Shown piece after piece: positions 22,923-35,400 of a stretch of DNA of 64,000 nt (position 1 is the stretch's first letter; each line of letters opens with the position of its first letter). The DNA is from Ptiloglossa arizonensis (taxonomy: Eukaryota > Arthropoda > Insecta > Hymenoptera > Colletidae). The notes under the pieces were generated by a model. That model did no database searches. It worked only from the letters and a program-made list of their open reading frames with translations, and was not told where the DNA came from. The position numbers and the translations under genes were made by a program. The stretch is taken from the NCBI RefSeq assembly GCF_051014685.1, contig NC_135058.1, positions 16,432,811-16,496,810 of the forward strand, written 5' to 3'.

Positions 22923-25900
22923 AATTTTTTTTAATGGTCAAAGAACTGTCATGGAAGACGCGTAATCAGCCGTCAGAAGCTAACAGTGTGTCATATCATT
23001 TATGCCTGAAGCACTTCTGGGCTACCAAAGAGTTACTATAAAAGTTGGAAGTGACTTTTCTGAAAGGTAGTGATTTTGCATATACAAATTTAAACTGCAT
23101 ATTGTAAGTAATTTCCTACAGTCAGTGAATACGAATTTTAAAATTCATCTATTGTAAAAGACTGTTTTACGACGTAAGTATGCATATCCCCACCATTTTG
23201 TGAATTGTATTTTTCAAACATCGAACAGTAGAACAAGTTGCACAAGTACTTCAATTCTATTTTTACAAAATATTATAAAGTATTCTCCTTTCTTTTTAAA
23301 TCTGTACATTCAATGTTACAGTTTACTCGATACACACGAAACATTAATACAATTGATCAAATATAGTTTACATTATATTGCATTGTAAATATCTAAATTT
23401 TTATGTAATCATAACAGAATCAAATATGAATATGTTAATGTTTAATTGCAAGATTTTTTTTAGTTATTTTAACATTTTATATCCTAAAAAGCAGCAGATT
23501 CGACTTATAAATAATTTATACGTGAAAAGTACAATTTTAATCGTATCGAAAAACAATAATACCTTTATAAGAAATAGCCATGACAGTCAGTTCTGAGAGA
23601 TCATTGTATAATATATTTTTATCGATATTATTTATTACAATTGTTTGTACTTCGTAGCTTTTAAGCGCTGTAGAAATACATAACAGAAACATATGAACAG
23701 CAATATCCTGACAGTTTTTGCTAACATGTTATAAAATTTCCATATTAAATATAAAAAAAAGATTATACCGAAAAAAATGCTGATGAAAAGTATGGCACGT
23801 TTGTGTCTAAGAACGAGTGATCGTTAATTAAAGGATAAAATCAAATGCTGCGTAATATGGCTATAATACAAAGTTATATTGCATATTACCGTTGGCTATG
23901 TAATACGTTTTTTCGTACTTACGAGTAAATTTACCTGACTTAAGTGCCATGCTTGTACTCTTTGAAAGACATCCACATACACGTACAACTTAATGCTCTA
24001 ATCTTATAAGATTTGATTAACATTAATGGTTACATCTAATCCATTATTACATTATGTAAAGAAAAACGTTTTAATGATAGCAATATAAAATATTTACAGC
24101 ATATTACATATAAATTCTTTACAATGTCAGTTTCAATGGATGTCGCACTTTAATAATATTGTAAAATTTTCAAGGAACTAGCTTATTAATTGCATGTAGC
24201 GTTAAAAGAAAAACAGAAGGAGAGAGAAAAAGTGAAGAATCTTTTTAGAATTCTTTGTACGTTAATTACATGAGTGACGATAGGTGTACAATAACAAGTA
24301 ATTAAAGTGACTCAAATATTGTTTTACATTCCAGAAATGTACTTCGATCTATAATTGAGAGTTAACTCCGTTCTTTCACCTTTAATGTTAACACGTTGTT
24401 AAGCATGTAAGCTCCTTTCTGGTTTAGTTTTCAGTGTTACTGACGCGTATTAGAATCAGACTATGCTATTAAAACTGCAAGTACTGTGTCAATTTCACTT
24501 TTTAGCATTATTAAATATATTATACCTATTAAATACCTGTGAAAGTTGTGCTATACACACTATCAGGGTAGGAAAATGAAATTTAATGATTAATTGCATC
24601 CTTAACGGAATAGATTTAATTGAAATTCAACAATTTATTTTTTCAACAATTTAATTGGATTTGAAAGGCCATATTCAGAAATACAGATCTGCTAACGATT
24701 TTTTTTGTTAATTATTAGTACTGAAGACTTGTATGAAAGGAGTGTGTAAATTTTTAACATCGCATTTTAAATAGGTGCCTAAATGTTTGATTATTATCGT
24801 ATACAAGTAAGAAGCATTATGTGAATTGATCAAAAGTACCAATATATTTTAAATTTAGGGTCTTATTGCGAATAAGTTTCATAATGAAAAACTCAATTAA
24901 GTCTTCGATAGTTTCTAGAAACAGGTACATTATGTAATTATTTGTTCACCTGATCTTGGTTGAGAATTATCTTCATGATAACAACCAAATATAACAATTA
25001 TAACATTTTATCAATTGTATTATATAATTTTGCCATTCTCAGGCTGTTTTCAACTTGTGCGACGGATTATATTTTCTGTACAGATCATTCAGTTTTATTA
25101 TATAATGTTGTAAATAGTAAAATTTACTTTCATTTTGATGGTTATCGATACCTTCATTGTTCAAAACGTTTAATGTATGCGTGTACAGAACAAAATTAAC
25201 ATTCGGTACATTTGTCCAACCATTGTTAGCTAAAAACAAGTTTTCAATTTCGACTGCTTGTACAGAATGTTAAAGTGGTGTTTGTACAAAACGTTAAAAC
25301 GTACACATAGGTTTAATAATGGGTTCAGTTGCGTGAACCGATGATATTACAAAACGAATACTCCACATCAGAATTACCTACAAGAAATACGTGTATAAAT
25401 ATTATAAATACAAATGTAAGTTAAGCATAATTACTTTGTACTAGACTACTTGACTAGTTGTTGAACGAATGCGGTTGTTAAATATTCTACTTCTTTCGAA
25501 TGAGTGGTACATGGTTTGGTATTTATACATATTTCCGTTCTAGTCCAATCGATATTAAGGTAATTTGATATTTAGATTTTGTTAATTCGTATAAGTAATG
25601 GAGTGCGCCCAACTATTTATGATAAGTAGCTTTTTTATTTTATAAGCAAGACAAAAAAGATTACATAACGATTGAAAACCCATCATTAAAAATAAAAACA
25701 GATATTCAAGCTGTATTTATAATATTTTGAGAAACGTATACGCAATAAGTGAATATAAATACAAAATAGAAAAATTTTTATATAATTGATATTTTCAAAT
25801 ATTTTATTTGTTGTAAGCCGCAAACGATTTGCTTAAAAGAATATAAGAAAATTAAGAATTGAACACTGACTACGATTGTAAAGATTTAAAAAGAGAATCT

Positions 25901-26520
25901 AGTAACAGACAAGCACTTAAATATTTAGATTATAGTTAAAATTTCTGAAAAGAAAGTAAACATAGTTATCAAACTTTTTCGTGACTTGTTATAAATTTGA
26001 GAATTATAAAGCTCAGAAGCGTTACACCGCGTAGATAAATTTACAGCTATTGTATTGAATCATATTAGGCTAATTATACCATTCTACTTCCAATTGAATC
26101 AATGTAAATAGTAATCTCTTTTACTTCGAACAGCGTTTCAAGGATGAATGAAGTCTTGAAGAGCGGTATATGAAATTTTGGTAAATAATTGCAAAATTAA
26201 ATCAAAATTACTATGTGTTATAAAATAAACAAAAAAATATAAATCGTTTATTAGTTATTTATTCGTGTTCCATAAAATTTCGATTATAGTTTCTACTTTT
26301 ATTTATTTAAACCATTAGTTTTACTAAAGTGTATATTTTTAGCCTTAAATAATTTAAGAATATTTCCTTTCTACTGAAAAAATTGAATGCAGTTCTGACA
26401 CAAACATATGAATGTAAATAATTATTTTTGTTACTGTCTACTTGACAGTTTAGTTTTGAATCAATTAATGTTATTTTAATTTCAATCTTATTCTATTTGT
26501 TCTCAAGAAATGTGTTTATC
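22923..26520 (+). other. Long AT-rich stretch, probably Hip14 3'UTR then intergenic
   Basis: No coding exon is supported across 3.6 kb of very AT-rich, CpG-poor sequence. I saw no canonical AATAAA until about 25,691-25,696, with another at 26,224-26,229. Either the Hip14 3'UTR is close to 3 kb long or it uses a variant signal earlier. The end merges into the promoter of the next plus-strand gene. Confidence 0.45.
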
Positions 26521-28409
26521 ATGGTTTCCGGAGAGAATTTCCTTTACACAGATGCAACGGAAGCTTCTAACATAACGTCCTTAAAGTCGGACAGTTCTAT
26601 AATCAATACTAACGCCAAAGAATCTCATTCCGAACCTATAAACAAAGAGGGTGACGTTTTTCAAGAATATAATTGTACGTAATTTAAAAATTTAATAATT
26701 ACTGGAACAGTCACGATAAGCAAATTTGACATTAAGTTAGAAAAATTAACTTTACAATTCTTTAAATAAATGTAAATTAAGTACTATGCATATTTAGTTA
26801 AAGACTGTAAGTGTCACGAGATATATTCAGCAGTAAATCATGGAGTATCTCTGGAACAGCATGGAATGACAGATACAGTACAGCAGTCACCTAAGAAAGA
26901 GATATTGAAAGACCAGCATTCAATGCAAATTCAATCCACCATGCCATGTTTATGCCATGCTCACGAGATGTAATATAATTATTTTTATTTTATATAGCAA
27001 TTATTAAGTAATCAATTTTCATTTTTTACAGTGCCTATACTTTACCTCTGAAATACAGCAAAGGTAATTACCCAAGTTATTTAAATTCTTTTACAATGTA
27101 TTTTTAATTTTTGTTTCATAATTACTAATTACATGTTTTGCAATTATATTATGTCTTTACTCTTCAAGTTAGACAAGGAACAATGTAAACTGAACACCAA
27201 TTTTTGTTGATTTGCCAAATTCATCTAAACCATGATTTTCCAGATTCATCACATTCAAAACCATTTTGGTACCCCTTCAAATTGAAATGGCCAAAAAAAG
27301 AAGGACCAGTAAAAAAAGATAAAGCATACAAAGTAAAATTAAGACAAACTAAGTGTCCTCATTATGCAGAGGTATAGAGAAGTTTTTGCATGGAAGTATA
27401 ATGATGCTAAATCATTCTTTTTCTATTTCTATTAAATATAATTGTTTTGCATGCACAATATTCAATAAAATTTGTGTATAATATTCATAACAACATACTT
27501 TTATTTAGCCTTTCATGTGCTGTGAAATATCAGAAGGAATACCGAACAAAAAAAGGCACAATGCTGTAAAGTCAACCAAACCACTAAAGGTAGACGACAT
27601 ACAAAAAGATAACGAAGTAGAGACAATGGAAAAGATTGAGATCTATTACTTCGATCATGGGAACTCTGCGTAGGTACAACATGTTAGAGTACAACAATTT
27701 TCCTTGCTCATAGTTTTTCATGTACAGGAACTCACTCGTATCCTTTAAATGTAATAGTTTGTACAGTAACAAAAGAAAAAGTACTGGTTTCAACTTTTAG
27801 ACGATCACACTGGAACTTCAAAATTCAAAGTCTCAATATTAGCCATTATAACAACTATTGTTATTAAAAATATTGTCATAGAAAGAGGAACAAAGTTACT
27901 CGCATTTGCACAAGCCATGGAAACAAATATATCTCTTGAGCAGCGTTAATCATTTTATAACCGTGTGGTCGTTTTTGCACAGATATTATCGTACAACGGA
28001 TTCACCACCGATATTGGTCACAGAAAAATGTGCCGAGAAGACCGACCAGGCGGCTACTCGTTTCTGGGCTGAAATATTTGGGACGATTCACATCGGCACC
28101 GCTTTCGTGACAGCGTTTATCTTGCAACTTATTCGCTTCGTACTGTATAGCATAATCAGACCACTCACCGTGGGCGTTTTGCAAATGCTCGCAGACTATT
28201 TTATAAAACCTTGTCTGTCGATCGTGTTCAACGCTCTTATACAACCAGTATTGATATTATTATACAATATTGCAACATCTCTAAAGGATCTTTGTGAACC
28301 CATTTCCGAGGCGATTGGTTTGTTCTTACGGGAGATCGCGAATTTATGCGCGGCAATTAGAATTGTAGAAGTGAAACAGGGAGTCTCTCCTTCGGTTGCT
28401 TGCACTTAA
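26521..28409 (+). CDS. Unrecognised multi-exon membrane protein
   Basis: Exons with matching phases are 26,521-26,674, 26,804-26,969, 27,032-27,063, 27,244-27,371 and 27,509 to at least 27,589. The final coding block ends at 28,409. I do not recognise the family. The N-terminal half is soluble, Ser/Asn/Lys-rich, with cysteine pairs (CKCHE, PCLCHAHE, KCPHYAEPFMCC) that might bind metal. The last exon encodes two or three hydrophobic segments (FVTAFILQLIRFVLYSIIRP, CLSIVFNALIQPVLILLY) with amphipathic stretches, and it ends at VACT. The region 27,590-27,982 is unresolved. One reading extends exon 5 to 27,672 (GC|GTAGGT) and resumes at 27,728. Another begins an exon at 27,882 (CATAG acceptor). 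A strong acceptor at 27,982 (TTTTTGCACAG) opens the conserved-looking C-terminus in phase 2. Length is about 330-380 residues depending on the path. AATAAA lies at 28,931. Confidence 0.7.
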
Positions 28410-29412
28410 CGAGTACATGCCAAGGATAAGCTGATCGTCGATGAAGAAGTGTGTGTTTTCGTCCAGGGAATAAGGTAGACATATCTCAACTTTTTATCCT
28501 GATCTGTTAAAAAAATAGCACAGTGTAGATACTAACTCACAAGGCAAAAATAATTGTTTTGATGCTATTCTGATTTTTGTATTTATACCTTACATTATGA
28601 GGTAATAGATGGTAGAAAAAGTGAGTAGACGATTTACTGTAATCGCTCCGCTGACTTCACCTTGGTTCTGAGAAGCAAATGGATGAACCGAAGTAAGAAG
28701 AAGTAGATTTGAAAGAATTTAATATTAAGTTAACATAAAATATAATTTGTGACAATTTATACTGTATGTTTCAGTTAATAACTATTATTTTGAAATACCT
28801 CATAGTATTTTTCTTGCAGAGCAGGATAAAAGATTCCGTCTCTTGTCCTTTGGTAGATGGTGATAAATAATGTTGATCGCTGATTCAATGAATGATATCC
28901 AGGATTACAAAGATGTCAACTAAACAAGACAATAAAACAGCCTAAGCTGCCCGAGTTTCAACGAATATAACACATGCCTTAACACCAGGTATATATTTGG
29001 TATTACTTTAACTTTACAATATTATTATCGTTTCATTCATTTTGTTTCATTATTTTTTTTTTACAGAACAAATTACTTCTTATAGCAACTAACTTTGTCA
29101 ATAATAATCAATAATCATCCTTCATCTCTTTCGTATATCTTACTGTTTAATAAATTATGTACAATCTCACAAACAACAAACGGAGGAACCTAATTACATC
29201 ATGTAGTTGTTCACACTTCGCTATGTACAGGTACTACTGGTTTTTACAGAACTGCGCTTTCGCTCCACCTGTGTGTAGTCGTTATCTTTAAACTCTGTTG
29301 TTCACGTACTCTATTTTAAAAAAAGAGAGAGAGAAAAGAAATGGAGAAAAACAAACGCCTATCGTCACCTACTCTCAGGAACTGCAACCTCTTGCTTGCT
29401 GTGCATTGCGAT
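28410..29412. other. Convergent 3' regions of the membrane-protein gene and Mob2
   Basis: Plus strand: the 3'UTR of the upstream gene, with AATAAA at 28,931-28,936 and 29,149-29,154. Strong acceptor-like sites at about 28,819 (TTTTTCTTGCAG) and 29,066 (TTTTTTACAG) suggest a spliced 3'UTR. Minus strand: the Mob2 3'UTR, with a possible ATTAAA at 29,151-29,146. No coding exon is seen. Confidence 0.45.
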
Positions 29413-32400
29413 CTAGGTGGTTGTGGTCGGAGTCTCCTGGATGGCTAAGGTTTGTGAAGGCGCAGATGATGATGTCGAGTCACCTGAAATTATAAAGGTA
29501 TATTTAGTAAATGTTAATCAATCGAAATTATTCATAATAAGCTTTTAAATAAGATCGGAATCGTATTTTCAGTTCTTTTTATTACAAATAGAATAAATCG
29601 TTTGAGCGTCAAAAATATCAAGACTACACAACTAATGTTGCGAAACTTTTGTGGAACCATGGTATTATGGACACATTTGTACGCTTGAAATTTTAAAGAA
29701 GGCTGTGTTCAATAGACGTATGAATTTAACAAAAATTTATAAAATGATTCTAGAGACATATCGTGTTTTAAATAATGTACCGACAAATTGTGCTCTTCAA
29801 ACATTGAAGTTTAATGGTTCTCTGAAAATTCTTAACCTTCTTTGATACAGTTTCTAGGTCACCTGGTTTTATATGTAACTCCAGGATCTTACAATATATT
29901 CCAATTACTTCAAAATTACAAACAGGACAGTATACAGAATGGTCTATTATAAATACATTAGTTTAATATCTTGTGCTAAATTGATGTTACAAAAAGAATG
30001 TATTAAAACCTTTTGCAATATCGTATCGATTCCTCTTATCGAATTAAATTAACGGAACATGTTAAGGCGATCTATTTTTAACAAATTATTCCATATACTT
30101 AGTTGGTATTACTTAATAAGAAATTATGGTTTATAGGCCACATTAGTCATATATAAGAAATAGGTTAGACTTTAAATATTTAAGTATAATGTCAGTTGCA
30201 ATAAATATTAATGATACCAAATTATTTCATTCCGTGCTATTTATATATTTAAGAACCTTGTTCCTAGGGACACTTTTGTCTGGATAATTAAAGTATTAAG
30301 TAAGACTTAAAGTTTAATAACGTTAAGTGGTATGCTTTTATCACAGAAACGAAAGCCGTCTTAACGTTTAAATGGTGAAACAAAAACATTAACAATTATA
30401 CACATTTTTCGACCCTTATTTAGCAATGCGTAATCGAGTCCATTTACGTAACCGCGCGATGGTTAGCGGCTTGGTGTCGGTAATATCGCTATGTTATGTT
30501 TCCACTGAAACTGTGTAATCCTATTACGATAATATAACGTTAACTAGTGTTACATAATAGTATCGATCTTCAACAGGCAAAGCTTACCCAAGAGGGCAGC
30601 CTCTAAGTCTCCTAAGATCTCCGTTTCCTTGGGATCAATCAGGTTGAAGCGTTGATTAAGCAGCGTGAGGTGGGCAAATACACAATTGAGGTGAGCGTGC
30701 AACCCCAAGAGTGCTACCTCTCTGAAGTGGCAGTGGTAAATGTGTGCCACCACGTGGTACAGTAGCCGCAGGATCTTACGCACTATCGATTCGAACGAGC
30801 TAGGAAATTCATTTGCTGAAACATTACGAAGACCGACCAATTAATGTGATTATAGTTTCCGTTCGCGTGCATCGTTCGGTTTGAAACACGCGAGCACTGA
30901 TATTTGCGAAGTTTCGGTAACTCGATGTGGTACGCGCGATGTCTGACTGTTTGGGATTGTAGATATAATTTTAACGAATAAAGCCATTAGCTTGTATATA
31001 ATTAAATGTAAGACCATCTCTCTTCGTGAACTCTTTAAAGTTCCCTGTCGAGAATGACTTTCTATTTAAAACTTTTTAATTACCAAAGATTTCTAACACG
31101 TAGAAGTTACAATCGAATTTACGTATTCGAATCGGTGAAGATTGTCTATAAATATTTTCCATAAAATTCATATTGACTTTGAAATTTAACTCTAAATTTA
31201 AAACATTGTTACATATTCTGCTCCACAACAGGATGAAAGTTTCTAAAGGAACTGACTTTGTATATCAAAAATTAATCGTTTTCTCATATAAGATTGTTAA
31301 ACTTTTTTTCAATTAGATTATACAGAGTAACTTTTGAATACAAAGCGTTTCTCCAGTTTGTTACCTGGCTGTATATACCCACGCTCCATTACGCGTGCGT
31401 CGCCAACAGAAGCGCAATATGGCGCGTGGAAAGGAAAGGGAAACTTTGAGGTAGAACCTCCACCTATAGGTGGTACGCTTATCTAGTAACGAGATACAAA
31501 GTGGGGGAAGCATTTTTCTCTCAAGAGCTACTTCGTGCAATCTAATTGGGCGAAACTTTAACACTCTTTTGTAGGAAAACGGTTCGTTTGCGACGTATAG
31601 TTCTTTTTGAATTTTTTATATTCTTGTCGAGTAGAATACGCAGACACAAAAAGAATTTTAACTTCAATTTTCTTACTTGTCTCTTTTAAATTTATTAAAA
31701 AATTTTGTTTAATGAAAAACTGAAGGAATAAAGAGCCGCAAAGAAGTTATGTAATTTTAAACGTTGCGACTATCTAATATCGATAAATTTGACGATAATC
31801 GACGAAATAGATAACTCACCATATTTCGTAGGAAATATAGTTTCGTCACTAACGGTGCGTTGTGTAAAAGTCATAACATAATCTATATACTGTGGCGCTG
31901 CCACTCTTGTTTTCTTCCCCTTCTCGTCGAACCACAGATACGTTCTGAAACAATAAGAAAGAGAATTATTCGTCCGTACAACGTCGGTCAAAGAATAACA
32001 ATTGAGACTGGAAGAATGATTAGCCTTTAATAATTCTTTTTTTTTATGTTTTTCCTACCGATAAGAGAATCAGTGAAATCGGTCCATGAATAACGATGGT
32101 CACTTCTAGTAGTTTACCTTTTTTTTCATATGTACTCGTACTTTTCAAAAATATTTTATATACATTTTAAAAAGAATTAAATTCTAAAAATAAATTGGAA
32201 AAATATAAAAACACAATACATTAAATTCTCGTTGTACGATTGCTAGATTTGATTCATTGTACGATTATTGTTATCTCCACCACAGGGGGAGGGTGATTCC
32301 TATCGGAACCAGTGAAGCGTGAAATACGACACGGATGGCGGCTACTTTATAAGAAGCCGCCGACCAACATTCGAAGACTACAGATTTCGCACGGAAATGA

Positions 32401-35400
32401 AATTTTACCATTTTTATTTCGAATCTTAAGAAAATATTTGCAACATATCGACGAGATTTTTCTGACGAAAATAAGACTGAACGCAATACGGATAATTTTT
32501 ATTTCCAGATAACTAATTACGAAAAAGAAGACAATGGCGGACGAAATATAGTTTAACTCGACCATGCGTACCTTAAGCCAGGACCGGTCATGTCAGGACA
32601 GCCTGTCATGGTGCAGAACTCGGATATCGTTCCGTAAACGAGATTAATGTGATCGAATAGTGCGAGAGTGTGAGAGGCCAGCCACTCGTTGTAGTCCAAG
32701 CCGGGCGGTAGATCGACCAACATCCTCAGGTCCAACTCGGGTAGTTGCCTTTCGAGGGCCGCCTCCTCGAGGTATAGTTTCGGATCCTCTGTGGTTCCCG
32801 CATCCTTCTCCTTTCGTCGGGCTTTTCTACGAACAGCGGTGAAATCGCTCGTTTAGTTGCGATTGTTTCTCGAGCTCGTGTGCTCTAACGGTGGTCAAGC
32901 GAGATAAAGCTTTAAGTATTATTGCTGAGCGGAGGAGATTACGTGACGCGGGTAAACGTGGATACATCAGCGCTGGGTGTGTTTGTTGACTAGCGGCGAT
33001 CGAAGGAATTGAATCGAACTGGTTACGACGCTAAGAAACGAAACGAGCCCGATTCCGTTCCTTCGATTCTCGTCGTGTTTGCGTTCTGAGCCTTTTTTCA
33101 AGGAGGATGGTAATGCCCTCGGTGTGGTCGTGGGGAAATACAGATGTACAGTGTTCTGTTCTGTTCGTTCAAGCGTTTCGTGTACAGTGTACGTAGAAGA
33201 TGGAACCATTTGAAACACGCGCGAGCGGCTTTATTCTAACGGGCTTACTTAAATTTAGTTCGCCAAGAAATTTATTTTCTCGGTACACCGAGAATACTAT
33301 AATTTATTGTACCACACCCCGAGGAATTCTTAGCAAACTATTACGATAAATTAATGGGATTAATTTTCTCTCGGTAAACTTTATAACGGACCGTTTCAAA
33401 ATGGTCGAATCGACTTCGTTTTTTTTTTTTAATTATAGTTTGGGCAGGGACGAGTAAGACAGTCTTACGCATCGTTGCTGTAAAATTAATAGTTGGGCCT
33501 ATAATGGTATATCGCGATAAAAAATACAACGTTTGGACCACGATGCAAAAACCTCTTTTATTCCTTTCGTCTTCCTACTTTGAAAGACGCGCAGCGTCGA
33601 GAGAGGGCGCTTTTCGTAACAAGATGGCCGAATGTAAAGCACGTTTCCAACGGAAACGGGAAGAATGTCAATGAGTTTCGAATAAATGAAACCTGAAAGG
33701 AGCCATCGAAACTGAAAAACTGGTCCAAAGTAATCGAAGAACGCGACGCTCCGACGAAACGTCCGACGATATTCCTCTGTTCCGACTGGGATTCCCATTT
33801 ATGGTTAGAAGCGAAGCCTCCGTGGAACGAAAAGTGCCCAAGGGACGTCGTCGCCGCGTGTCGCGATAAAAATTTTCCAACTGGAAGCTTGGCCGGCAGC
33901 TAGACGGCAAAAGAAAGCGGTGTGCCTCGGTGAAAACGCATTTCGCGAGCCTCTCTCGACCGAACGAGAAATAAAAGAGTCGGAGAGAGGAGAGCCGCGC
34001 GATTCGACGTCTCGTTACAAACGCGGCCTTTAATCTGTGTTTTCAGCGCGCGTTATCGCCGACTAGGATCGAGAAATTGAACGCATCTGGAGCGCGAGAG
34101 GCATCCCGGCCACCAAGGAAAACGAAACCGAAGGAAACATTTATCTGCGTTCGAGTACGCTCGAGTTCGAACGAAATGAATTCACCGCTCAAGGACACTG
34201 GCCGGCCATCCCCACCGCGTCCTTTAATTACCAACGCAGCGCCATCTGTCTCTGTTTCGCGCGCGTTTGCTTCGTCCATTGTATTTTCATTAATTTCAAT
34301 CTGGAAAATTGACCACGATATTCAACCAATACGAGAATTATTATTGGGTTGTACGGAAAGTTTCGTTTTCCAAAATAGAGAATGTACAATTTAATAAAAT
34401 GTTTGTACGCTCTAAAAAAATCGTGTTTCATTTTCACCAAAAAAGAAAAAAATGTCTCGTATCTCTCGGACGTTTAAAAAGTCCCTACAAAAGTACGCAA
34501 TTATCGAGAATTTAGCAATGAAATTTAAAACAACTTCTTTTTGGTTTTTCGTGACTAATTTATTCTTTTCCGAGCGGAAACAATTGCGATATCTTTATTC
34601 GCTATTTGTTTCGAAGTGTAGGGACAAATTAACAACAAGGGACAATCAGTGCACCCGTGTGCAAAACGATGCGCTGATTTCATTAACAACGCGAGTGGTA
34701 ATGCTACAGATTTTAAGCAGGATAGCACAACCGTGAATTGCTGAAATTTAACCCGGGCTTGAACACGATACGAGCAAAATTCGTAATAATTTCGCTCGCG
34801 ACTGCAAACGGTACACCACCGTGGACGACACGAATTTTACCTACGATCGAAAATTCCATAAACAAAATAGCACGAACTGATTCGCGACTGCAACCTAACC
34901 GCGGATGTCGCTAGTTTTTCCTGTAACTTCAAATTGTTGCATTGCCTACGACTGCGCGTAACAACGTTGTAAATAACGCAAATTGTATTTACAACTACGA
35001 CCCGTGGTACCAACTGTGGCACAATTTAGCCCGTAATCCCAAACGTCGTTAACCTTAATCTTGTCGCAAGTGCAGTTTCCCCGAAAGAAAATCTATCGCT
35101 ACTGTCGACAGTCTCGAAAATGAAAATATCTATCGTGGAAATTAGGCGTTGATACACCGATCTTCAAAATTTTCAAAACTTTACAATTTTTCTTAAAATT
35201 TCGATTCTCGTTAAGAAATTTATAATACCGAATTATTCATAATTTGTATACATAATGAATTCGTACAGAGACCTACAAAACTGAAATCGAAACGTCTCGA
35301 ATGAATAATTTCTTTCAAATATTCTCCCACACCCCCTTAGGTTCGCAAGACGCCTACTTTGAAACCAACAGCACTCGTACCTGCTCCACGACAATTATCC

